DNA from: a virus
Virus record (IMG/VR): IMGVR_UViG_3300028840_001564
Location: 1-33,730 of that record
Reading direction: 5' to 3' (one strand)
Length of the DNA: 33,730 nt
Below the pieces are notes generated by a model. That model searched no databases and was not told where the DNA came from. It worked only from the letters and a program-made list of their open reading frames with translations. The position numbers and the translations under genes are program-made. Position 1 is the first letter of the stretch; every line of letters starts with the position of its first letter. Shown here in pieces: positions 17,900 to 25,159 of the stretch.

Positions 17900-18304
17900 C
17901 TAGGCTCTGGACAACCTCATGTGTATAGCGCCGAACAACCGCAGCACTCCATAGTGCAACCTGGCTCTCAGCGTGAGGCATTTCCACTTTTTGAGATGCT
18001 GGTAATACGTGCGATCAATGACCGGCTTTGTCTCTTTCGGCAGGTAGCCATACTGCATCAGCCGGTAGAAACAATCATGCACAGCCGATGGCATCATGGC
18101 GTCAAAGGTATCCAAGCCATATGAGACACCATTCCAGATAAAGCCGGACTTGAGCAGCAGCAATCCGTTTTTGTCCAGCTCGCAAAACCCAACGCTTAAA
18201 TTATGCCCCTTCAGGCCCGTTGTTTCCGGATAGTCGGAACCAATGCGGTATCTACCGTCAGCCAGCTTTGTGATGGGCGGTGCCTTCAGGGGCGATAGCG
18301 TCAC
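17900..18304 (-). CDS. DUF1353-like protein
   Basis: The GTG at 18304 overlaps the upstream stop as GTGA and gives 134 residues; a longer frame to 18367 would overlap the membrane-protein gene by 67 bases. The core Ser-Gly-Phe-Ile-Trp-Asn-Gly-Val-Ser, then Ser-Ala-Val-His-Asp-Cys-Phe-Tyr-Arg and a downstream Ile-Asp-Arg-Thr-Tyr-Tyr match the phage DUF1353 pattern, whose His-Asp and later Asp look like a metal site. The family's activity is unproven. It ends the late operon beside the holin-like gene, so a lysis-related role is possible. Confidence 0.65.
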   Translation of the reverse strand: MTLSPLKAPPITKLADGRYRIGSDYPETTGLKGHNLSVGFCELDKNGLLLLKSGFIWNGVSYGLDTFDAMMPSAVHDCFYRLMQYGYLPKETKPVIDRTYYQHLKKWKCLTLRARLHYGVLRLFGAIHMRLSRA

Positions 18305-18735
18305 GGCTTCACTACATGCCAAAGCATGGCAGAAACAGTAGTCAGGTTGATGGCCATGCCGAACCATGCGTAAAGGCGGAATGGTGCGGACACTTCAAAG
18401 TAGTTGAGAGCGGTCAGGAGCGCCCCTGCAAGGAATGCGACCGAGGCAACCATCAGGGCAGGCTCACGCGGATAAGCCAGCATAGCGGCATACAGGCAGT
18501 TCAGGGTGAAGAAATAGCCGCTCCAAGTCAGTTTGGTTTCCAGTAGATTACCAACCGGAACAGCGGTAAAGAACGCCAGCCCAACAAGAAACACGATAAC
18601 AGGCCAGCCAACGGCTGGAACGAAGGCAGCAGCCATGAATGCGCCGCCAGTCATGTAATAGAATGCGTTCATTTTCTCCAGGGCTTTGTCTGAGGGGGTC
18701 CGGCCATAATCATACCTATGGGCAAGGCTGGACAT
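18301..18735 (-). CDS. Four-helix membrane protein, holin candidate
   Basis: This 144-residue protein has about four hydrophobic helices: near residues 27-48 (Gly-Gly-Ala-Phe-Met-Ala-Ala-Ala-Phe), 50-65, 70-95 and 98-140. The N-terminus is polar. It lies in the late operon among lipoprotein and spanin-like genes, where holins are usual, and would sit in the inner membrane and set the time of lysis. No sequence match to a named holin family is recognised. The start overlaps the previous stop by 20 bases with a weak ribosome site. Confidence 0.6.
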   Translation of the reverse strand: MSSLAHRYDYGRTPSDKALEKMNAFYYMTGGAFMAAAFVPAVGWPVIVFLVGLAFFTAVPVGNLLETKLTWSGYFFTLNCLYAAMLAYPREPALMVASVAFLAGALLTALNYFEVSAPFRLYAWFGMAINLTTVSAMLWHVVKP

Positions 18736-18952
18736 TGCCAGCCGAGTCTTCGTAAAAAGCTTTCTGTTTGTTGATGTTGACTACCACCGTAGTAGAGGCA
18801 AAGGGATTGCCGCCAACATCGAGATTGCCACGCAACTCAGCAAATCCGCACTCGTCTTTTCCAAGCTGGATTGCCTCCAATACCTCTGTAGTTGTAGTGG
18901 CGCTGCAGCCGATCATCAGGAAAGGCAGAATAATTGCAGTCAGATACTTCAA
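18716..18952 (-). CDS. Small lipoprotein, outer-spanin candidate
   Basis: This 78-residue protein has a signal peptide with lipobox Met-Ile-Gly-Cys, predicting lipidation of Cys16 and membrane anchoring. The mature part has an Asn-Pro-Phe-Ala-Ser-Thr-Thr-Val-Val-Val strand and a C-terminal Gln-Pro-Cys-Pro. It directly follows, with an ATGA overlap, the gene for a single-pass coiled-coil protein; this order is that of an inner-spanin/outer-spanin pair. It is less Pro-rich than typical outer spanins, so another envelope role remains possible. Confidence 0.65.
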   Translation of the reverse strand: MKYLTAIILPFLMIGCSATTTTEVLEAIQLGKDECGFAELRGNLDVGGNPFASTTVVVNINKQKAFYEDSAGNVQPCP

Positions 18953-19221
18953 TGCTTCCTCCGGTCAGGCTTCACTGACTCTGAAATGGCAATGGCGTCG
19001 AGCGTTGCCTTGATTGGCTCCAGCCGCTTGTCTAATTCTTCAGTAAACTGCCGGTAGGTTAAATAGTCATGTGTCTCCAAAACTGTGACGCGTGTCGCAA
19101 TTTCGTTTACTTTGGTGGTTTGTTCTTTGTTCGCTTGAATGCGACTGCGGGTCTCCCATGCTAACCACGCTGCCAAGGCACTGAGAGCGATGCCAATGGC
19201 GGCTATCTGAAAATCAGTCAT
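18949..19221 (-). CDS. Single-pass coiled-coil protein, inner-spanin candidate
   Basis: From the ATG at 19221 the product is 90 residues, with a transmembrane helix at about 5-25 (Ile-Gly-Ile-Ala-Leu-Ser-Ala-Leu-Ala-Ala-Trp-Leu-Ala-Trp) and then a charged coiled coil (Ala-Asn-Lys-Glu-Gln-Thr-Thr-Lys-Val-Asn-Glu-Ile). This N-in, coil-out layout fits an Rz-type spanin or a small holin accessory. It overlaps the lipoprotein gene by 4 bases. The spanin pairing is inferred from order and topology. Confidence 0.6.
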   Translation of the reverse strand: MTDFQIAAIGIALSALAAWLAWETRSRIQANKEQTTKVNEIATRVTVLETHDYLTYRQFTEELDKRLEPIKATLDAIAISESVKPDRRKH

Positions 19222-19248
19222 AGCCCTACACATCAGGGTGAAACTAGC

Positions 19249-19275
19249 GCCCCCATTTTACACGTTTATGGGGGC
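19249..19275 (-). terminator. GCCCCCAT/ATGGGGGC hairpin
   Basis: An 8-bp GC-rich inverted repeat with an 11-base AT-rich loop lies between the 46-residue basic gene and the membrane coiled-coil gene. Read leftward it is followed by GCTAGTTTC, with only a short T run. It may be a weak terminator or an mRNA-stabilising hairpin. Confidence 0.4.
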
Positions 19276-19282
19276 AAGCGGA

Positions 19283-19423
19283 TTATCGGCGGCGGCGTTC
19301 CTCTGCCTTGGCTACCGACCTGGGGAGTGCTTTGCCTTTTGTGCGCGCTGTAGCGCCACTTTGCTTTCTCGGGGAGGCCGAACCCTTCTTGCGTTTTTCA
19401 GCATATCCTTTTTTGCGTTCCAT
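19283..19423 (-). CDS. Very basic small protein, 46 aa
   Basis: The ATG at 19423 follows a strong TAGGAGGACGCA ribosome site. Of 46 residues about 19 are Arg or Lys, ending Glu-Glu-Arg-Arg-Arg-Arg; there are no hydrophobic stretches. The product is expected to be disordered and to bind nucleic acid. The gene overlaps the end of the 63-residue frame. It lies in the late operon, so it could be packaged with DNA or act on RNA. No family is recognised; the ribosome site is the main support. Confidence 0.6.
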   Translation of the reverse strand: MERKKGYAEKRKKGSASPRKQSGATARTKGKALPRSVAKAEERRRR

Positions 19424-19589
19424 TGCGTCCTCCTATCGGCGCTCCAGCGTAGATGTCATTTTCCAATTGCCACCCCTTTTTTTCTTGAGGATCTGCGCTT
19501 GCTTTGCTGGTCATCATCAGGAACACCATCAAGGCAACCCCCGCTATGACCGCCACTATGAAGTACAGCGGCCCCTTGTTGTGGTGCAT
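19398..19589 (-). CDS. Single-pass membrane protein overlapping the lipoprotein gene
   Basis: This 63-residue frame has one transmembrane helix at about 7-27 (Leu-Tyr-Phe-Ile-Val-Ala-Val-Ile-Ala-Gly-Val-Ala-Leu-Met-Val-Phe) and a polar tail. It overlaps the lipoprotein gene by 134 bases in a different frame of the same strand, with GAGAGG before its ATG. Such out-of-frame nesting is known for Rz/Rz1, though with the lipoprotein inside. Both frames look protein-like, but only comparison with relatives would prove it. Confidence 0.5.
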   Translation of the reverse strand: MHHNKGPLYFIVAVIAGVALMVFLMMTSKASADPQEKKGWQLENDIYAGAPIGGRNGTQKRIC

Positions 19590-19737
19590 TGCTTACCGAC
19601 CTCTCGTTGATATTTGTTTCTTTCTTCATGAAAGCGCAGAACCCTATGCAGACTTCCAGCTCTGAACCATCCTTGAAATAGGACTCCGTGCTACACGCTG
19701 TCAGCAACAGCGCCGCCGCTATCAGCAGTATCTTCAT
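19456..19737 (-). CDS. Small lipoprotein
   Basis: This 93-residue protein has a signal peptide with lipobox Leu-Thr-Ala-Cys (Cys15). The next 40 residues include Glu-Val-Cys-Ile-Gly-Phe-Cys-Ala-Phe and Val-Ser-Asn-Ala-Pro-Gln-Gln, a pattern I recall from short phage lipoproteins in lysis or moron positions. The last 35 residues are Gly/Ser/Arg-rich and coincide with the overlapping membrane-protein frame, so the tail may be under relaxed constraint. It would be anchored to the envelope. Its start lies within the upstream gene (47-base overlap). Confidence 0.65.
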   Translation of the reverse strand: MKILLIAAALLLTACSTESYFKDGSELEVCIGFCAFMKKETNINERSVSNAPQQGAAVLHSGGHSGGCLDGVPDDDQQSKRRSSRKKGVAIGK

Positions 19738-19873
19738 CCGTCTTTACTGCCTCGATTTGGCCCTGGGCCTGCTCATGCATCTTGGCGATCAGTCCAGCAG
19801 ATTCCTTGTAGGGGCGCTCTGCCAGTACGTTGATCAGGTAGGTTGCTTCGTCTTGCGAAAATTCAAACTTCAT
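19691..19873 (-). CDS. Short conserved phage protein, 60 aa
   Basis: The 60 residues begin Met-Lys-Phe-Glu-Phe-Ser-Gln-Asp-Glu-Ala-Thr-Tyr-Leu-Ile-Asn-Val-Leu-Ala-Glu and continue with Pro-Tyr-Lys-Glu-Ser-Ala-Gly-Leu-Ile-Ala-Lys. I recall the same pattern in many short phage proteins found after tail fibre genes. The C-terminal 20 residues are acidic and variable. The function is unknown. Confidence 0.75.
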   Translation of the reverse strand: MKFEFSQDEATYLINVLAERPYKESAGLIAKMHEQAQGQIEAVKTDEDTADSGGAVADSV

Positions 19874-19890
19874 ATTGGCCTCTCTCTGAG

Positions 19891-21336
19891 TTATACGGCA
19901 ATCAATGTGCCGTCTGCTAATACTTGTACATCGCGGGTGCCTGTGCCTGCGAGGTCTGCAACAATCACCTTGCCACTAGAGTCTATTTCAAGTCCGGTCG
20001 TGCCGAGTGTATTGCTAGGCGTAATCCAGTACGAACCAGAAGACCTAAGCACCCCAACAGACCAGTTATAAACCCCCTGTATGTTGTGCTGTATGTAGGA
20101 ATCTGACAACTCTCCAGTGTTTGCCCTCAGGACAACTGTGGGGGAGCCTGCCGCGCCATCTTTTGAGATATTGAGCAAGCCGCCTAGTGCAGCGGTTTCG
20201 TTTATCAGAACTGTGCCAGCGCTGTCGATGCGCATACGCTCCTCAATGTTGCCAATATCGGTACGCGTACCCAAGGCAAGATAGCCGCCCGTTGTCTGCC
20301 CGCTTTGTTTTCTGCCGGATATTTCAGCGAAGTCCAGGGAGTCAGTCTGACCAGCGAAGTAGCCACCAAAGGCGATAGAGCCACCAACATCAGCGGCAGC
20401 GGCGCTGTTTGACAATACCCGCAAGTTGCCGCCGTTACCCATAGCCGCATTAGCGCCGGATATGCTGGCTGCGATACCTGCGATAAAGCCGCCCCAGCCG
20501 TTAATGCCGCCCACATCAAAGGTGGTTTGCGGAGCAGACGTACCAATACCCACGTTGCCAGCAGAGTCGATGCGCATGGCCTCTGAAACAGTACCCGCCG
20601 CATTAGAGGTCCTAAATGCCATGCTAGCCGCATAGCTAGTACCCCCCGTTTCCAAAAATGTAGCAATTTGCCCTACCGGGTAAAAAGGGAAGGTGCCAGG
20701 GCCAGATTCGACATTAAACGTCATCGTAGCGCCGCTGCCAGCAGCTGGTGTTCCTGATGCGTTAATAGAGAATTGGGAAGCGTTACTAGTGTTGCTTAAA
20801 GCTGGCCCGTCAACGTTTAGCCTCGTTCCACCAAAGGTTGTTTTCGCTGTGCCGCCGACAATTACAACACCCGCATCATTCACCACCAGCGCACTGGTAG
20901 GCTCCCATACGGAAGTGTCTGCCTCCCAGCGGAGGGTTTGGCCGTCTTCCGTGCCGGGCTCCGTTATGACATCAGCCGAAGTCAGCACGCGATTGAACTG
21001 TGCGCCATCCCAGACTTGCAGCAACCGCGTACCGGCACCATTGTCAAACAAGCGGATCAAGTCAGTGCCGAGAATCGCATAGCGCACATCGCCGGCACCG
21101 GCTCGATAGGGACCGCTGTTGGCCTCACTGTTAAACGCTGTTGCCGGATTGATGTTCGTTCCATCAACCAGCTTCAGCGTAGCCTGCATCCCACCGAGGC
21201 CAGTACGCGACAGGCTGTCGGTTAGCGCCGTCGCCTGGTCATTGTTGGTGGTGTTCTCCTGATTCGACTCAATCAGGGTTCCCGCGGCAACGGGAGGCAG
21301 CGGGAGGGTGTATGATCCTGAACTATCGCGGGGCAT
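19891..21336 (-). CDS. Tail fibre or spike-like protein
   Basis: This 481-residue protein has a short polar head and a long beta-rich body low in Cys, with the repeated fibre motif Met-Arg-Ile-Asp-Ser-Ala-Gly-(Asn/Thr)-Val near residues 250 and 370, followed by Gly-Ile-Gly-Thr and related turns. Such repeats occur in the shafts of trimeric phage fibres. It ends Thr-Arg-Asp-Val-Gln-Val-Leu-Ala-Asp-Gly-Thr-Leu. No C-terminal S74-type peptidase motif is evident. It is the last large virion gene and shares one base with the upstream gene. It would bind the host surface; the receptor is unknown. Confidence 0.8.
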   Translation of the reverse strand: MPRDSSGSYTLPLPPVAAGTLIESNQENTTNNDQATALTDSLSRTGLGGMQATLKLVDGTNINPATAFNSEANSGPYRAGAGDVRYAILGTDLIRLFDNGAGTRLLQVWDGAQFNRVLTSADVITEPGTEDGQTLRWEADTSVWEPTSALVVNDAGVVIVGGTAKTTFGGTRLNVDGPALSNTSNASQFSINASGTPAAGSGATMTFNVESGPGTFPFYPVGQIATFLETGGTSYAASMAFRTSNAAGTVSEAMRIDSAGNVGIGTSAPQTTFDVGGINGWGGFIAGIAASISGANAAMGNGGNLRVLSNSAAAADVGGSIAFGGYFAGQTDSLDFAEISGRKQSGQTTGGYLALGTRTDIGNIEERMRIDSAGTVLINETAALGGLLNISKDGAAGSPTVVLRANTGELSDSYIQHNIQGVYNWSVGVLRSSGSYWITPSNTLGTTGLEIDSSGKVIVADLAGTGTRDVQVLADGTLIAV

Positions 21337-22805
21337 TAGCGTTCTTCCTCTTTCAAAATTTCTGACAGCATGTCCATATATGCTGTTGTTGTCGGCAGTG
21401 TTCTGGACGCTACGCCGCTATTCAGTGCCCGATTTGCAGCGCCAGCGCCTTGCCCAGCGCGATAGGAGCCCTGTGCAACCAGAGGTGCGGTTCGAGGATT
21501 GGTCAGGAACTCAGCGCCGAGCGCCAGTGGCACGCCGACTTGCGGACCCAACCACCACGAAAGACCAGCCCCAGAAGCCAGGTTCAGCGCATCGGGAATG
21601 CCCAGCACTCGCTGGTTTTCAATGCGCGATCGAGCGGCCTCTAGCGGGCCCTTTGCCTCAATAACGGCACCGAGGCGCTGGTTTTCCGCAGCCACATCGG
21701 GGGCAAGTTCTTCCACCGCTTCACGCGCAGCACGGCCCATCGTGCGGTTTGCTGCTGCCCGACTCTGTTTCTTCGGCCCTTTGACGTTATAACCGCCCTC
21801 GGCCTGCAGGCTTTTCTTCAATCGCTGCAATTGCGCCGCAGTCAGGCGGTCACTGCCACTCTCGGCCAGGATTTCATCCACCTGCGCCCGAACCTTGGCC
21901 TCTTGTCGATTGATGGCCGCAAGGTCACGCTCGGTCTCTACACCGCCGCGCTTTCGGTCCCGCAAATCGTCCATGTAGACATACAAGGCTTCCGGGTAGA
22001 TACCATCACCATCACCGGCCCGCTTGATCAGGTCATCTACCTTGCCGGAAAGGTCATCGATGATACCTTGTGCCTTCGCAACGCCCCGACCGCTAGGCCG
22101 CAAGCCCTCCCGCAGCGTGGTTTCAACAATACGCTCGCGTACAGGCGCCGGAATGGTCCCTGACGGCTTTACAGAGGACCGCTGGAGCGTCCGGCCCAAT
22201 CCCTTGCCGCCTGCCTCAGCGGCCCTTGTGGCGCCCCTGGCGATAGCCAGCGGCGGGCTAGCCGATGCCGCAGAGGGAATAGCGGGAGACACTACACCGG
22301 CAACGTCCAAAGCGACCGATGCGGGGTCTTCGCGTACCGTCTCCAGAAAATCTTCTCGGGTTCCATACCGGTCGCCGTAATAGTCCACAGCGGCATCCAA
22401 TGTGGCCTCATCAGCAGCACCGGTTTCAGTCTGCGGCAGGCCCAGTGCGCGCCGAAGCTTGGCACCAGCACCCCCAGCAAGCGCGGCCGTGCCCTCTATC
22501 GTGCCCGGAATGTCAGTAGCCACGTCATACAGGCTACCCAACTGACTTGCCACTGACCGCGGCAGGTTTCTAACCGTATCGCGCACAAAGCGGCCGGTTT
22601 CGCCAAGCGTCTCCATCAGCGGATCGGTCAGCTCGGCCTGAATAGCGGCTTCTTCCACTGAAAGGTCCGGCGCATCCGGTTCCGGCGCCCAATCACCCAA
22701 AGCGCCAGCCAAGGAGGTTCCCTGAAGGCGCTCCCATATTTGCTGCCGCGTCGTGCCCTCGGGAACGTCCCGAAGCACCGTACCGTCAGGCAGGGTCACG
22801 TCCAT
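21336..22805 (-). CDS. Internal virion or tail-associated protein, 489 aa
   Basis: The product starts Met-Asp-Val-Thr-Leu-Pro-Asp-Gly-Thr-Val-Leu-Arg-Asp-Val-Pro-Glu-Gly-Thr, a motif common at the start of podophage internal or ejection proteins. It then runs through Ala/Gly-rich helical segments, a coiled-coil-like middle (Asp-Leu-Ser-Gly-Lys-Val-Asp-Asp-Leu-Ile) and a hydrophobic Gly/Ala-rich stretch near residue 410-440 that could be membrane-active. I see no lytic transglycosylase signature. It would be ejected with DNA or line the tail channel. Neighbouring genes are of similar composition. Confidence 0.7.
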   Translation of the reverse strand: MDVTLPDGTVLRDVPEGTTRQQIWERLQGTSLAGALGDWAPEPDAPDLSVEEAAIQAELTDPLMETLGETGRFVRDTVRNLPRSVASQLGSLYDVATDIPGTIEGTAALAGGAGAKLRRALGLPQTETGAADEATLDAAVDYYGDRYGTREDFLETVREDPASVALDVAGVVSPAIPSAASASPPLAIARGATRAAEAGGKGLGRTLQRSSVKPSGTIPAPVRERIVETTLREGLRPSGRGVAKAQGIIDDLSGKVDDLIKRAGDGDGIYPEALYVYMDDLRDRKRGGVETERDLAAINRQEAKVRAQVDEILAESGSDRLTAAQLQRLKKSLQAEGGYNVKGPKKQSRAAANRTMGRAAREAVEELAPDVAAENQRLGAVIEAKGPLEAARSRIENQRVLGIPDALNLASGAGLSWWLGPQVGVPLALGAEFLTNPRTAPLVAQGSYRAGQGAGAANRALNSGVASRTLPTTTAYMDMLSEILKEEER

Positions 22806-23776
22806 TATTTCAGGTCATCCCATGAAAATGAGGTAGGTACGTCTTCCGATTCTTCTTCATCGGGGTCTTCTTCGCCGTAGTACCGCTTGCGATCCATCTC
22901 ATAGGCCGACTGTGCTCGCTCAATAGCCCCCTCATTCACGCGCTGAATGCGGCGAAGGCTCTTTGCCAAGTCTTCGGCGCTGTTAAGGTTGTCCAGGCTA
23001 CCCAATGTGGAACCCAGCAAGCTCAATTCAATGTTGGACACGTTACCCAGCGCGCCACCCGTAGGTGAATTTTCACGCATTTCGGTCAATGCGCCGAATG
23101 CAACATTGGCCCGCACAGTATCCAGCAGCTTGTCCAGGCGGCGCGCCTCGGTATCGGGAAGATTAGCCAGTAAGCCGCCATAGCCGGTAGTCCATTCATC
23201 CAGCAGCGGGATTGCGTCTTCAATGACTTCATTGAGCGTGTCTTGCTTGGCGCGACTAGACTCAATGCGTGTCAGAACCTTAGATTCGCCAGCCTTAAAC
23301 TTTTCAACATTCGAGGCAAAGTCTTTTGCTGTCTGCTCTGCCCCCGCAATATCCGCTGTCGTATCAACAACGGTATCAGCAGCAACAATGGGGTTGCCAC
23401 GCTCATCATAGCGAATACCGCCGACTTCAAAGTTGCCGCGGCGCTCCAGCACGGTCGGGTCAGCAAGACCGCCGCGATAGTATTCGGCCCAGCTTTCGTC
23501 GGTGTAGTCGCCAGGGTTGTACTTGCCGATATTCGGCGTTTCAGCCGCTTTGCGGGCATCTTCCAGCTTTTTCCGTGCGCGAATCAGCGCGCCGCCACGC
23601 TGGGCAGCACCCAGAATGGCTTCTCGCTCATTGGTTGCGGCTTGCGCTACCGGGCCAATGGTGGACATGGAAAACAGGTCAGCCGCCTGCTTGCGGCCGC
23701 GAAGCTGGTCAGCCAAAGCCTGTGCCTGGTCGGGACGCTCCAGCCCCAAGCCCATCAGTACATCGATATCAGCCAT
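22805..23776 (-). CDS. Internal virion protein, helical, 323 aa
   Basis: The ATG at 23776, with GAGGGG five bases upstream, is preferred over a GTG at 23782. The 323-residue product is Ala/Glu/Arg-rich and predicted largely helical, with long amphipathic segments (Leu-Leu-Asp-Thr-Val-Arg-Ala-Asn-Val-Ala-Phe) and an acidic C-terminus (Asp-Glu-Glu-Glu-Ser-Glu-Asp). It resembles ejection-type proteins of podophages in length, composition and place. No enzyme motif is visible. Confidence 0.7.
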   Translation of the reverse strand: MADIDVLMGLGLERPDQAQALADQLRGRKQAADLFSMSTIGPVAQAATNEREAILGAAQRGGALIRARKKLEDARKAAETPNIGKYNPGDYTDESWAEYYRGGLADPTVLERRGNFEVGGIRYDERGNPIVAADTVVDTTADIAGAEQTAKDFASNVEKFKAGESKVLTRIESSRAKQDTLNEVIEDAIPLLDEWTTGYGGLLANLPDTEARRLDKLLDTVRANVAFGALTEMRENSPTGGALGNVSNIELSLLGSTLGSLDNLNSAEDLAKSLRRIQRVNEGAIERAQSAYEMDRKRYYGEEDPDEEESEDVPTSFSWDDLK

Positions 23777-24260
23777 AACCACCCCTCAGCAGGCGCAACA
23801 TTTCTTCTTCATCCATGCCCAGATTACCAAAACCCGCGCTGGTCATCGCGTCACCGCGCAGTTTGTCGGCGACCGCATCACCGGTCATCGGGGCAGACTG
23901 GTTCACGCCGGCACGGAATAGCTCGCCCAAGCCGCTCTCTCGGCCCGCTGACAAGCCCTCAAGCCCTTCAGCCGCCGCATTCCGGCGCTTGTTGGCATCA
24001 TAGGCCCGCAAGCCCTGTGCCGCGTATTCCATGACATTCGGGGCAATAGCGACCGCAAACGGGTTGCCACTTGGTCCCGCGGTGCGCGCCTGCGGCATCT
24101 CCATAGCCGATTCCAGGTCACGCTGCGCATACAACTGCTGCGTTTCCAGCGCAGACTGCCGGTTCTGGTAGTCCCGCGTCAGGTCTAGAATGGCCTTTTC
24201 CTTCTCGGGGCCATCCGGCATAGCGCGAATTATGCGCAAACGTTCTTCAAAAGTACTCAT
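23769..24260 (-). CDS. Small internal virion protein, 163 aa
   Basis: This 163-residue protein begins with a charged helix (Phe-Glu-Glu-Arg-Leu-Arg-Ile-Ile-Arg) and is Ala/Gly/Met-rich in its second half. It is linked by short overlaps to neighbours on both sides. Its N-terminal Asp-Gly-Pro-Glu-Lys-Glu-Lys-Ala-Ile and the Gln-Leu-Tyr-Ala-Gln-Arg region suggest a short helical bundle. The role is inferred from operon position; no family is recognised. Confidence 0.65.
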   Translation of the reverse strand: MSTFEERLRIIRAMPDGPEKEKAILDLTRDYQNRQSALETQQLYAQRDLESAMEMPQARTAGPSGNPFAVAIAPNVMEYAAQGLRAYDANKRRNAAAEGLEGLSAGRESGLGELFRAGVNQSAPMTGDAVADKLRGDAMTSAGFGNLGMDEEEMLRLLRGGYG

Positions 24261-25159
24261 GGCTGCATCTGGTCTCCAGGGTTGTTGTATGAACCGCCGC
24301 CACCGCCAGCACCGGTCGGGTCAGTCAGCCGCTTGACTACCTCTTCCTGAACCTCTTTCCAGTAAGGGTTCTGCGCCTTGCCCATGTCCGCTGCGGGCAA
24401 CACAAAGTCACCAGGAGGGCCGGGAGGTAGTGCGCGCGCGCTGTAGGGGCGCATTCCCGGCGTACTCATCGGTGCGCCAGGCTGTTGCTGCGGCATGTAC
24501 CGGTTCCACTGGGCGCCACCACCAAAGCCCTGCTGCGGCTGTCCGCGGAGAGCGTCTGCCTGCGCCGATACCCAGTCAAAGTTGTCCAGCTCGTTCTGCG
24601 CCATGGTTCCACGTGGAACATTGACCGTCTGTAGCTCCCTGTTCCACTTTTCCCGCGCTTCGGGATTGGTCGCCAATATGTTATCAAGATCCGATGGGTC
24701 CATTTTCAGCAGCGCATCTGACAGCGGGTCATAGCCCGCATCAGGGGCCGAAGGACCAGCAACCGGTGGCGTCGGGCCTGGCACCGGAGTAATCGGCGAT
24801 TGTGGCGGCGGCGCAATTGGGGCAGGCTGCGGCGCATAGTCACCGGGGTTTCCACCACCCAGATAGCCACCTTCCGGCCGGTTTGAGCCCGCTGCGTTCA
24901 TAGCATCGCGCATTTCCTGTGGATAACTTTGCCAGATTTGCTGCGCTTGCTCGGCACTCAGGCCCTCTTTTTCGGCCGTTGTATACACCGGCTGTCCATA
25001 CTGGCGGCCAATCTCCAGTTTTGCCTGCTCAACCGGCGAAAGTTCGCTGTAGGCGACCATGTTGCCACCGCCGCCAGGCTTGCTAACCCACGTATACCAC
25101 TCACCGCCAATCATGCGGTCTTCGGGGGCGCTGTAGCCAAACAGGTCTTCCAATGCCAT
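24257..25159 (-). CDS. Pro/Gly-rich virion-region protein, 300 aa
   Basis: This 300-residue protein has a Trp- and Gly-containing start (Gly-Gly-Glu-Trp-Tyr-Thr-Trp-Val-Ser-Lys-Pro-Gly), a proline-rich middle (Pro-Gln-Pro-Ala-Pro-Ile-Ala-Pro-Pro-Pro), a helical segment at Ser-Asp-Ala-Leu-Leu-Lys-Met-Asp, and a Gly-rich end. Much of it appears disordered. It overlaps the next gene by 4 bases and shares one base with the previous. A flexible internal or tail-assembly role is an inference. Confidence 0.7.
   Translation of the reverse strand: MALEDLFGYSAPEDRMIGGEWYTWVSKPGGGGNMVAYSELSPVEQAKLEIGRQYGQPVYTTAEKEGLSAEQAQQIWQSYPQEMRDAMNAAGSNRPEGGYLGGGNPGDYAPQPAPIAPPPQSPITPVPGPTPPVAGPSAPDAGYDPLSDALLKMDPSDLDNILATNPEAREKWNRELQTVNVPRGTMAQNELDNFDWVSAQADALRGQPQQGFGGGAQWNRYMPQQQPGAPMSTPGMRPYSARALPPGPPGDFVLPAADMGKAQNPYWKEVQEEVVKRLTDPTGAGGGGGSYNNPGDQMQP

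Noticed and set aside
19891-21336. Possible diversity-generating retroelement linked to the fibre, as in BPP-1-like phages
   Set aside because: No reverse transcriptase gene and no template/variable repeat pair were seen in the window.
21336-22805. Lytic transglycosylase domain in an internal virion protein
   Set aside because: No Glu-Ser-Xaa-Phe or related active-site pattern could be found; only helical and Gly/Ala-rich segments are visible.
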